From an uncultured Acetatifactor sp. (lineage in GTDB: Bacteria; Bacillota; Clostridia; Lachnospirales; Lachnospiraceae), in NCBI GenBank assembly GCA_910585805.1, contig CAJUFB010000108.1:1-12182 (forward strand): a DNA stretch of 12,182 nucleotides, given 5' to 3'. The position numbers and the translations under genes were made by a program. The notes beneath the pieces are model-generated. The model searched no databases, had not been told where the DNA came from, and worked only from the letters and a program-made list of their open reading frames with translations. Of the stretch, positions 1-6,048 are shown piece by piece. Positions within the stretch are counted from its first letter, which is position 1. Each line of letters begins with the position of its first letter.

Positions 1-141
1 AATACTACCAGAATAGGAGACTAATTATAAGACGCCGATTATTTGCCGCTTACACTACGAGGTTATTATTTGCTTACAGGAAAAATATATACTGAAGTCT
101 TTTAGAAAAAAAGATGCAAACTTTGGTTTCACTGTTTATTA
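1..141. other. AT-rich intergenic segment at left edge
   Basis: I see no gene here. The stretch is much more AT-rich than the rest of the window and contains no convincing terminator for the rsmI transcript. It holds an imperfect direct repeat: 38-54 (ATTATTTGCCGCTTACA) and 65-78 (ATTATTTGCTTACA), which differ by a 3-nt deletion. The word GCCGATTAT at 34-42 also occurs in the palindromic element ahead of pyk (7535-7543). Confidence 0.5.
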
Positions 142-273
142 TTACCAACAAAAATAAGGTCTGCCATCAGATCTGATGCCGAACCAGCCCATATTCATCG
201 TCTCTCCGAACATAAAGACATTCCCGCCTGCCTCCAGACAAGAAACGGTTGTTCCCCCTGATATTCCGCTCAC
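142..273 (-). CDS. Possible 43-aa ORF overlapping the rsmI stop (uncertain)
   Basis: A GTG codon at 273-271 overlaps the TGA of rsmI (GTGA arrangement) and opens a 43-codon frame ending in TAA at 144-142. The peptide ends in an aromatic and glycine-rich stretch, GWFGIRSDGRPYFCW. An ATG two codons further upstream (279-277) is an alternative start. No Shine-Dalgarno sequence sits at a proper distance from either start; GGGAG is about 13-17 nt away. The composition looks protein-like, faintly recalling the C-terminal end of an aromatic-repeat surface domain, but I do not recognise a family. It could be a small translationally coupled gene, the tail of a lost gene, or chance. Confidence 0.25.
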   Translation of the reverse strand: MSGISGGTTVSCLEAGGNVFMFGETMNMGWFGIRSDGRPYFCW

Positions 274-1109
274 GAGCATAAATGAGCATAAATCTCCCGC
301 TTTCCCACGCCTCTGTCCCTGGCCACCTGCTTCATTGCGGATTTTCTATCCATTCCCTGCCCCTCATAATGCGCCATATGTTCCTCGATCGTCATGGTCT
401 CCCAGGAAGCAATTTCCTCCTGACGCAGTTCCTGAAAGCTTTTTCCCTCCAGCACCAGCACAAATTCACCTCTCGGTTCCTCAGCTTTATAATATGCCAA
501 TGCCTGCTCCAGGGTTGTGGGCATAATGTTCTCAAATCTCTTCGTCAGCTCCCTGCAAAGAGTAATCCGCCGGTTCCCCAGGCTATCGTACAGTTCTTCC
601 AGGGTTCCCTTCAGATGATGAGGCGCCTCATACAGAATCATAGTGCGGCTCTCCTGCTTAAGCTCCTCCAGAACCATTCTTCGCTCCTTCCTGTCAGCCG
701 GCAGAAAGCCTTCGAAGCAAAATCTCCTGGTGGACAGACCCGACAATGTCAGGGCCGTAATACAGGCGCAGGGCCCCGGCAGACTGGTAACCGGCACATT
801 TCGCTCCTGGCACATACGCACCAGCACCTCTCCCGGGTCCGAAATGGCAGGGGTACCCGCATCCGTGATCAGGGCAATCTGCTTTCCCTCCAGCAATTGC
901 CCGACCAGCTGCTCCGCCTTCTCCACCTTATTGTATTCATGATAACTGGTCATGGGAGTGTGTATGTCAAAATGATTCAGCAGCTTAATGCTGTTTCGTG
1001 TATCCTCTGCCGCGATCACATCCACCGCCCGCAGTGTCTCGATCACACGCCGGGTCATATCCTGAAGATTTCCGATCGGTGTCGCGCATAAATATAAGGT
1101 TCCCGCCAT
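270..1109 (-). CDS. rsmI: 16S rRNA (cytidine-1402 2'-O)-methyltransferase RsmI
   Basis: RsmI methylates the ribose of C1402 in 16S rRNA at the decoding centre, using S-adenosylmethionine. The 279-residue product has the full set of family marks: ATPIGNL (9-15), AEDTR (34-38), the glycine-rich TDAGTPAISDPG (82-93), PGPCACITAL (111-120), FEGFLP (132-137), LYEAPHHL (159-166) and PRGEFVLVLEG (212-222). A C-terminal helical module ends in GVGKREIY. I chose the ATG at 1109 because AGGAG lies 5 nt upstream; the GTG eight codons earlier has no well-placed ribosome binding site. Length fits the family (about 280-290 residues). It lies last in the visible gene string, 147 bp downstream of trmN, the same relative order as B. 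subtilis yabB and yabC but without a yazA-like gene between. The last four residues are encoded by a 10-bp tandem duplication. Confidence 0.96.
   Translation of the reverse strand: MAGTLYLCATPIGNLQDMTRRVIETLRAVDVIAAEDTRNSIKLLNHFDIHTPMTSYHEYNKVEKAEQLVGQLLEGKQIALITDAGTPAISDPGEVLVRMCQERNVPVTSLPGPCACITALTLSGLSTRRFCFEGFLPADRKERRMVLEELKQESRTMILYEAPHHLKGTLEELYDSLGNRRITLCRELTKRFENIMPTTLEQALAYYKAEEPRGEFVLVLEGKSFQELRQEEIASWETMTIEEHMAHYEGQGMDRKSAMKQVARDRGVGKREIYAHLCS
274..293. repeat. 10-bp tandem duplication at the 3' end of rsmI
   Basis: GAGCATAAAT (plus strand) occurs twice in direct tandem at 274-283 and 284-293. It encodes the last residues of RsmI. Removing one copy would shift the frame, bypass the present stop and extend RsmI by about 35 codons, so the duplication sets the present C-terminus. 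Confidence 0.8.
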
Positions 1110-1195
1110 ATTCTCTCCTGTTCCCGCTTTCACGCCCTTTGCCGGCCCTCAGCATCCTTCTGCCGCAGACAGCAAAGCATCTGTCAGATCCGCAT

Positions 1196-1237
1196 TTTCT
1201 CCGCTTTTCTCAGAAATTGTCGAAAAGACAACTGATA
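1196..1237 (-). repeat. Intergenic segment related to 4846-4886 (copy A)
   Basis: Within the 147-bp trmN-rsmI gap, the minus-strand sequence beginning TATCAGTTGTCTTTTCGACA aligns with a segment in the yaaR-holB gap at roughly 29 of 41 positions with one gap, counted by eye. Both copies start about 20-26 nt after a TAA stop and both can be read as a peptide containing FRQFL. The segment also includes a short inverted repeat, TTGTC/GACAA around a 5-nt loop. No function is assigned. Confidence 0.35.
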
Positions 1238-1256
1238 CAGTTCTTCAGGCACTTTC

Positions 1257-2033
1257 TTAATATCCATACACCTCCCGGATCTCCGGCGTATACACTCCCG
1301 GTTCCCGGAATATGATCAGCGGCTTCTCTACTGTCATCCGCGGCCTGCCGCCCCGCACCGCTTCCAGCAGCACCATATTGGGTTCCTTATCCACATAGGG
1401 ATACACCAGCTGCATCCGCTTGGGTTCCAGCTTATGACGTATCAATGTAACCATAATCTCCGCAAGTCTGAAAGGCCTGTGCACCAGGAAAAAATGCCCT
1501 CCCGGCTTCAAAAGCTTCGCCGTCTGCAGCGCCACATCCTCAAAGGTACACAAGATCTCATGCCGTGCAACCGCTTTCGGCGCCTCCGGATTCGCTATCC
1601 CATGCTTCCCTATCATATAAGGCGGATTACAGGTGATACAGTCAAAAGAAGCAGACTTGAAAATACGGTCTGCTTCTCTTATGTCACCGGTTACAATATG
1701 AATTTTATCCGATAAACCGTTCATCTCCACACTTCTGGACGCCATATCCGCGCTGTCCGCCTGGATTTCCAATCCGGTAAGACGGGCGCAATGATACTTT
1801 GCTTCCATCAGTATCGGTATAATGCCGGTTCCCGTACCCAGATCCAACAGAATATCCCCACTTCCAGCATGGGCAAACCCTGTCAGAAGCACCGCATCCA
1901 TCCCGAAGCAGAATTTCTCCGGATTCTGAATGATGCGGTAGCCATTGCGCTGCAGCTCGTCCAGACGCTCATTCTCCTTCAGACTGACCGCTGTCCGCGC
2001 TGCACTGTCATTCCTGGAGCTCTCTGAATTCAT
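1257..2033 (-). CDS. trmN: tRNA1(Val) (adenine-37 N6)-methyltransferase, TrmN6/YabB family
   Basis: This is a class I SAM-dependent methyltransferase of the YfiC/YabB family, which methylates N6 of A37 in tRNA1(Val). The 258-residue product carries the family's N-terminal segment (RIIQNPEKFCFGMDAVLL, 33-50), SAM-binding motif I DLGTGTG (64-70), an acidic motif at LEIQ (88-91), GDI (116-118), and the adenine-N6 catalytic motif NPPY (136-139). The same frame stays open far upstream (to 2795), but only because it crosses the low-complexity tail of ricT. I start at the ATG at 2033 because AGGA lies about 7 nt upstream, the product then matches the family's ~245-residue size, and it overlaps the 3' end of ricT by only 26 bp, as expected for coupled genes. 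An ATG six codons earlier (2051) is possible. Confidence 0.93.
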   Translation of the reverse strand: MNSESSRNDSAARTAVSLKENERLDELQRNGYRIIQNPEKFCFGMDAVLLTGFAHAGSGDILLDLGTGTGIIPILMEAKYHCARLTGLEIQADSADMASRSVEMNGLSDKIHIVTGDIREADRIFKSASFDCITCNPPYMIGKHGIANPEAPKAVARHEILCTFEDVALQTAKLLKPGGHFFLVHRPFRLAEIMVTLIRHKLEPKRMQLVYPYVDKEPNMVLLEAVRGGRPRMTVEKPLIIFREPGVYTPEIREVYGY

Positions 2034-3648
2034 CTCTGTTCCTGCTTTCATATCGGCTTCTTGCGCCCTGAAAGTCACTGCCCTCCTGTGATCCGTTCCT
2101 GCGTCCTCTTTTGTCCTGGCGCTTTCTGTTATCACGGCGGTTCTTTCCTCCCTGACAGCGTTCTGCCATCTGCTCATTATCTTCCCCGGCTTCCATCCTG
2201 ACATAACCTTTGTCATAGCGCTGACCGGATTGCCTGTAGCCTCCATGGGTGCGCTGGAACTGCCTTCGATTCTCCTCTGTGCGCTGCCCCTGAGAATACC
2301 TGCTGCGTCCCTCATCATCCTGTCTTCCCTGATTCCGGTACTGCTTATCAGCCTGCTCCGGCATATTGGCGCCTGCCTGCCCTCTGCCTTCCGTCCGGCC
2401 GCTGCCCTGTCTGCGGCTGTCCTCACCTCTCTGCTCCTTTTTGCGGCCATCCTCGCCGCCGAAGCCTTCCCTGCGGTTATCTCCCCGGTTGGAACCCGGT
2501 CTGCGGTTGTCGTCTGCGCCGAAAGCCAATCTGTGATCCTCTTCTCCGTTGGAGTTCTGCTTATGATTTTCTTCAGCGTTGAATCCCTGTCTTCGCCCCT
2601 CTTCACCGGCGTTCTGCCTGCGGCTGTCCTCGCCTTTCGGTCCCGGCCTGCGGCCTTCCTCACCTCTTTGACCGGAATTCTTCCCGCTGTTCTGATTCTG
2701 CCTTCCTTTGCCGCCCTGACGCTTTTCTTCCTCTGAACCGCCTGTCTGTTCCTTTTTCTGCTTCTCTTCTTCCTCCAGACGCTCCAACTCCTCAAGCTCC
2801 TCCGGAGACAGCTCCAGCTTCTCTTTCTTGCTGTGTTTACGCCTGAAGTGCAGCTTTTCCACCGGATACTCCTTTATTTCCTTCTCATCCCCGGCATCCA
2901 CCACCACCTTCACCAGCTGGCGCAGTACATTGACGCTGTGCACTTCCCCCTTCAGACCGCCGTCAATGGTAACATAGTCTCCGATATTAGGAAGCCGCCT
3001 GTTCAGCTCCTCATAGGTCTCTTCCTCGTTTTTCAGACAGCACATCAGCCTGCCGCACACCCCTGATATCTTCGCCGGATTCAGGGACAGATTCTGCTCT
3101 TTCGCCATCTTGATGGACACCGGCACGAAATCCGCCAGATAGCTGTGACAACACAAAGCACGACCGCAGATACCGATCCCTCCCACCAGCTTCGTCTCAT
3201 CCCTCACACCGATCTGGCGAAGCTCTATCCTGGTCTTGAACACACCTGCCAGATCCTTTACCAGTTCACGGAAATCAATCCTTCCGTCCGCCGTAAAATA
3301 AAAGAGCACCTTATTATTATCAAAAGTGTATTCCGCATCGATGAGCTTCATCTCCAGCCCATGGCTGCGGATTTTTTCCGCACAGATCCGGAATGCCTCC
3401 TTCTCCTTCTCCCTGTTAGCGGCCTCCTGCTCCATATCCCGCCTGTTTGCGATTCGGATGACAGGCTTCAGGGGCTGAACTACCTTTTCCTCTGCCACCT
3501 CAGTCACCCCGGTGACCACCGTTCCGAATTCAATGCCCCGGGCAGTCTCCACGATCACATGATCGTCTCTCTTTATCTCGAACTCCAGCGGATCAAAGAA
3601 ATAAATCTTACCTGCGGTGCGAAACCGCACCCCTGTTACTTTAATCAT
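2008..3648 (-). CDS. ricT: RicT/YaaT (PSP1 domain) with long decapeptide-repeat tail
   Basis: RicT (YaaT) works with RicA and RicF as a cytosolic specificity factor for RNase Y in mRNA processing and is linked to sporulation and biofilm control in Bacillus. Residues 1-270 form the conserved PSP1-type core. It includes GGIGICGRALCCHSYLADF (156-174) and GVCGRLMCC (196-204), giving Cys161, 166, 167, 198, 203 and 204, the residue type that holds iron-sulfur clusters in the Ric complex. Family members are usually about 275 residues; this one has 546. An acidic, Lys/Glu-rich linker (273-310) leads into a hydrophilic R/G/E/Q/N-rich tail. Residues about 329-427 are roughly ten tandem units close to GEDxRRQGxx, followed by a basic, Tyr-containing end. 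ATG at 3648 has AGGTGG just upstream. It lies 125 bp downstream of holB and overlaps trmN. Confidence 0.93.
   Translation of the reverse strand: MIKVTGVRFRTAGKIYFFDPLEFEIKRDDHVIVETARGIEFGTVVTGVTEVAEEKVVQPLKPVIRIANRRDMEQEAANREKEKEAFRICAEKIRSHGLEMKLIDAEYTFDNNKVLFYFTADGRIDFRELVKDLAGVFKTRIELRQIGVRDETKLVGGIGICGRALCCHSYLADFVPVSIKMAKEQNLSLNPAKISGVCGRLMCCLKNEEETYEELNRRLPNIGDYVTIDGGLKGEVHSVNVLRQLVKVVVDAGDEKEIKEYPVEKLHFRRKHSKKEKLELSPEELEELERLEEEEKQKKEQTGGSEEEKRQGGKGRQNQNSGKNSGQRGEEGRRPGPKGEDSRRQNAGEEGRRQGFNAEENHKQNSNGEEDHRLAFGADDNRRPGSNRGDNRREGFGGEDGRKKEQRGEDSRRQGSGRTEGRGQAGANMPEQADKQYRNQGRQDDEGRSRYSQGQRTEENRRQFQRTHGGYRQSGQRYDKGYVRMEAGEDNEQMAERCQGGKNRRDNRKRQDKRGRRNGSQEGSDFQGARSRYESRNRDEFRELQE
2368..2664 (-). 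repeat. Coding decapeptide repeats in the ricT tail
   Basis: About ten consecutive ~30-bp units encode RicT residues 329-427. Examples are GEEGRRPGPK, GEDSRRQNA, GEEGRRQGFN, AEENHKQNSN, GEEDHRLAFG, ADDNRRPGSN, RGDNRREGFG, GEDGRKKEQR and GEDSRRQGSG. The period is 9-10 residues. The acidic pair followed by a basic pair is kept while the linker positions vary, so the units are diverged rather than newly copied. Confidence 0.8.
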
Positions 3649-3662
3649 CTATCCACCTCACT

Positions 3663-3675
3663 GGCGCACAGCGCC
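3663..3675 (-). other. Small GC hairpin in the ricT leader
   Basis: A perfect 5-bp stem GGCGC/GCGCC with a 3-nt loop lies just upstream of the ricT Shine-Dalgarno sequence. It is too short and lacks the U-tract for a terminator. If transcribed from the promoter proposed at 3722-3750 it would form in the 5' leader and could affect ribosome access. Confidence 0.35.
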
Positions 3676-3721
3676 CCTTATAAGATACTCCGATAGCTTA
3701 CTGCAAATTGTATTGGCATAC

Positions 3722-3750
3722 AGTATATTTTATCACATTTGCGCAGAAAA
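3722..3750 (-). promoter_or_regulatory. Candidate promoter for ricT-trmN-rsmI
   Basis: On the minus strand a -10-like TATACT (3722-3727) is preceded by a 17-nt spacer and a weak -35-like TTTTCT (3745-3750). It lies in the AT-rich 125-bp holB-ricT gap. The -10 matches 5 of 6 consensus bases; the -35 is poor, so this is a tentative call. A start here would give a leader of about 65 nt. Confidence 0.35.
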
Positions 3751-3773
3751 AACCACAGGAAATAAGGAAATGT

Positions 3774-4793
3774 CTACAAGCGGCTGCCCTGTCGCTCCCC
3801 GCCGCTGTTCTCCTGGATATTCAGCATCAGAAGTTCCATCACCAGTTCAAAATTAACATTGGAGTCCAGACGCCGCTTTGCCGTGTCCAGGGCCTCAATG
3901 ATATTCTCGATGCCCTCGTAGCTGCTCCTCTGAGCGGTCTTGCGCAATGCCTGCAGCTCTTCCCTGAAGATCAGGTGATTCACGTCGCTTGTGGCCTTAA
4001 ACAACAATGCATCCCGATACCAGATGGCACAGATGTCCAGGTAATCATTAATTTCCAATTTATATTCCGTAATCTTTTTTACAGCCATAACGATCTCGTT
4101 CAGATCCATGTCCTGTATGTATTTCAGCAGAGACAGCGCCTCCGCCTTGATCTGTTCAAAGTCCTCGCTGGAAGCCAGCGCTTTCGCTTTCCCGATATTT
4201 CCTCTTGCAAAGGCTGCGCATACCTCCGCCTGATAATCCGGCACATGCAGCTGTCCGCAGAGATACTGCTTCACCAGTTCATCCGGCACCGGCTTCATAT
4301 TCAGCGCCACGCTCCGGCTTAAGATGGTAGGAAGCAGACTGTTCACATTGGATGTCAGCAGCAGGATCACCACATACTCCGGCGGCTCTTCCAGGGTTTT
4401 CAGCAAAGCATTCTGGGCCTGAGCCGTCATTTTCTCAGCCTCATTGATGATATATACCTTATGCGCGCTTCCATAGGGCTTCACCGCCACATCGGCGTTT
4501 ACCTGTTCCCGGATATCATCCACGCTGATGGTATTAGGCTTCTCGTGGACCACCCTGATAATATCAGGATGATTGCCGGACAGGGCCTTTTTGCAGGAGC
4601 TACATTCCTGACAGGGCTTCTCACCCTCTCCCTCACACTGCAGCGCCATGGCAAATACCCTGGCTATAAACTCCTTCCCTGAAGACTTTTCCCCATTGAT
4701 GATGTAAGCATGAGAAACCTTCCCTGTGGAAAGCGCGTTACGCAAATGCTCCTTGATCTGCGCCTGTCCTATAATGTCCTGAAATCCTGCCAT
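3774..4793 (-). CDS. holB: DNA polymerase III subunit delta' (clamp loader)
   Basis: HolB is the delta' subunit of the clamp loader, which opens the beta sliding clamp and places it on primed DNA. The 339-residue product has the AAA+ order expected: QDIIGQ near the N-terminus (5-10), a P-loop-like GEKSSGK (34-40), a zinc-binding set Cys53, Cys61, Cys64 and Cys67, a degenerate Walker B region followed by NEAEKMTAQAQNALLKTLEEPP (117-138), sensor 1 LLTSN (145-149), and the SRC-type motif as SRS (159-161). Having Ser instead of Cys in that motif is tolerated in the family. The C-terminal third is helical. ATG at 4793 has a strong AGGGGGTG about 6 nt upstream. It sits between yaaR and ricT, as in B. 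subtilis. Confidence 0.95.
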   Translation of the reverse strand: MAGFQDIIGQAQIKEHLRNALSTGKVSHAYIINGEKSSGKEFIARVFAMALQCEGEGEKPCQECSSCKKALSGNHPDIIRVVHEKPNTISVDDIREQVNADVAVKPYGSAHKVYIINEAEKMTAQAQNALLKTLEEPPEYVVILLLTSNVNSLLPTILSRSVALNMKPVPDELVKQYLCGQLHVPDYQAEVCAAFARGNIGKAKALASSEDFEQIKAEALSLLKYIQDMDLNEIVMAVKKITEYKLEINDYLDICAIWYRDALLFKATSDVNHLIFREELQALRKTAQRSSYEGIENIIEALDTAKRRLDSNVNFELVMELLMLNIQENSGGERQGSRL

Positions 4794-4845
4794 TCCGGCA
4801 CCCCCTCTTTTTGTATTCTACACCCCGTCTGCCATGGAATATGCG

Positions 4846-4886
4846 CTGCCCCGTTATTTCCAGGAACTGTCGGAAAATAACTGATG
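4846..4886 (-). repeat. Intergenic segment related to 1196-1237 (copy B)
   Basis: This lies in the 119-bp yaaR-holB gap, about 26 nt after the yaaR stop. The minus-strand sequence beginning CATCAGTTATTTTCCGACAG aligns with copy A downstream of trmN. In one open frame it would read as a peptide with FRQFL, like copy A, but neither copy has a convincing start. It may be a dispersed non-coding repeat or decayed coding sequence. Confidence 0.35.
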
Positions 4887-4912
4887 CTTCCATAAATTCT
4901 TTCAAACCAGGC

Positions 4913-5353
4913 TTATGTGAAAATGTCCAGCAGCAATCCTCTGATTTCCCCAATGGTATTCAGGATTGCAAGATTATCCTGCTCATCCTTCATCAATTCC
5001 TGTGCCAGCTGGTCCAGATTCTCGTCGATCAGCCGGATGATACCGTATACTCTGTGACGCCCTCTCCTGTCCAGGAAGTTTTCCCTGGAAAAGGAATGGG
5101 AATGGGTTACCACCTCATTCATGAAATCCTTCACCAGTCTCCGGTAATGCCACATGTCCCGTACATCCCGACGCTTGTAAAGCCGCTCCCCCTGCATGGT
5201 GATCTCTTCCATCAGCGTCTGAAGCCGCGCCTGCAGCTCCGCCCCTTCTACGTGGCTGGCAAGCATAAATTTAAAACTGCCGTCTGTAGGCTGTGCGCTT
5301 TGTACCGGTTCTACCGGTGCCGGCTGACTGACCTTCCCCACCTTGATTTCCAT
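4913..5353 (-). CDS. yaaR: YaaR family protein (DUF327)
   Basis: This 146-residue soluble protein belongs to the DUF327/YaaR family, found next to holB in many Firmicutes; its biochemical role is not established. After a Pro/Ser-rich, probably flexible N-terminal stretch (1-27), residues about 38-145 are helical and charged. They contain the conserved run ERLYKRRDVRDMWHYRRLVK and a segment RENFLDRRGRHRVYGIIRLID typical of the family. I see no signal peptide, membrane segment or catalytic motif. ATG at 5353 is preceded by AAGGAAGG at about 6 nt. It follows the guanylate-kinase-like gene by 38 bp and precedes holB, so it is probably co-transcribed with replication genes. Confidence 0.9.
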   Translation of the reverse strand: MEIKVGKVSQPAPVEPVQSAQPTDGSFKFMLASHVEGAELQARLQTLMEEITMQGERLYKRRDVRDMWHYRRLVKDFMNEVVTHSHSFSRENFLDRRGRHRVYGIIRLIDENLDQLAQELMKDEQDNLAILNTIGEIRGLLLDIFT

Positions 5354-5391
5354 ATGCTGCCTTCCTTCCCCGCAGATGATTTAAATACTCT

Positions 5392-6045
5392 TTATCTGTT
5401 ATCTTCCTTCAATATAACTTCTGTCTGCAGCACTCCGCCTTCTATGTCTGACGGACCCTGGATATAATTCCTGATATAATCCCGTACCTCATCCAGGCAT
5501 CCGGCCAACTCCTCATTGCGGAAACGCCTCTCAATGCCTGCACCGGCAACTTTTTCCTCCGAAAAATCCTCGCTGTCTGCCAGAAACCTGCGGCACATTT
5601 CCTCATATTTGGGATGTTCCTGCTTTTTTTCCCGGTCCAGGGCCCGCTGAAGCCGTATCCCATCCTCTGATTCTATCATAATCGGAAGCATTCTGTCACT
5701 TCCAAAATAATCCCGCAGCTCTCTGTACGCTTCCAGCGTCCCGATTATGATATAATCCCGGCTCTCATCCTCAAGCTGACTGTCATTAACCGTAAAATAG
5801 CGCCACAGTCCATGCCGTGTGTGATAAGCCCTCTCCTCTATGACTTTGCCGGCTTCCTGAAGCCTGTGAAAGGTATCCTCATCCGTAAAGTAATACTCCA
5901 CTCCATTCTCTTCTCCCTCACGGATGGGTCTGGTAGTATAGGGAACGATCTTCTTCAGTCCCAGTTCCTGATCTTCCAGCAGTTTTTTGAAAACGGTATC
6001 CTTCCCGGCGGCGCTTTTCCCTATCAGGCATATGATCTTCCCCAT
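5392..6045 (-). CDS. Guanylate kinase-like P-loop kinase (divergent)
   Basis: The 217-residue product belongs to the guanylate kinase fold family, whose standard members phosphorylate GMP to GDP. It has a P-loop GKSAAGKDT (9-17) and the GMP-site segment YTTRPIREGEENGVEYYF (36-53), both near the expected places. Downstream it departs from housekeeping Gmk: the usual segment with YYGT is replaced by HTRHGLWRYF (75-84), and the lid and C-terminal region (135-217) are longer and divergent. Substrate is therefore less certain; GMP is the default guess. ATG at 6045 lies 3 nt after the pyk stop, with GAGG about 11 nt upstream, so translation is probably coupled to pyk. In the matching B. subtilis cluster this position holds tmk, another nucleotide kinase. 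Confidence 0.85.
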   Translation of the reverse strand: MGKIICLIGKSAAGKDTVFKKLLEDQELGLKKIVPYTTRPIREGEENGVEYYFTDEDTFHRLQEAGKVIEERAYHTRHGLWRYFTVNDSQLEDESRDYIIIGTLEAYRELRDYFGSDRMLPIMIESEDGIRLQRALDREKKQEHPKYEEMCRRFLADSEDFSEEKVAGAGIERRFRNEELAGCLDEVRDYIRNYIQGPSDIEGGVLQTEVILKEDNR

Positions 6046-6048
6046 CCG

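Noticed and set aside
1217..1224. TTGTCGAA, an exact match to a Spo0A-type box
   Set aside because: A 7-8 bp word is expected about once by chance in a window of this size on two strands, and it lies between two co-directional housekeeping genes with no promoter nearby.
2230..2736. 168-aa hydrophobic plus-strand ORF that looks like a membrane protein
   Set aside because: It lies wholly antisense to the R/G/E-rich ricT repeats; the Leu/Ala/Ser/Pro-rich hydrophobic content follows from complementing those codons, and there is no start signal.
2034..2795. Open reading frame upstream of trmN, in frame, ~250 codons, Arg/Ala-rich
   Set aside because: It is the out-of-frame reading of the low-complexity ricT tail. 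The trmN family starts near 2033, where a ribosome binding site is present, and the upstream residues match no domain.
4738..4953. 71-aa minus-strand ORF bridging yaaR and holB
   Set aside because: It overlaps the ends of both real genes in another frame and has no proper ribosome binding site; only its middle part is noted as a repeat-like segment.
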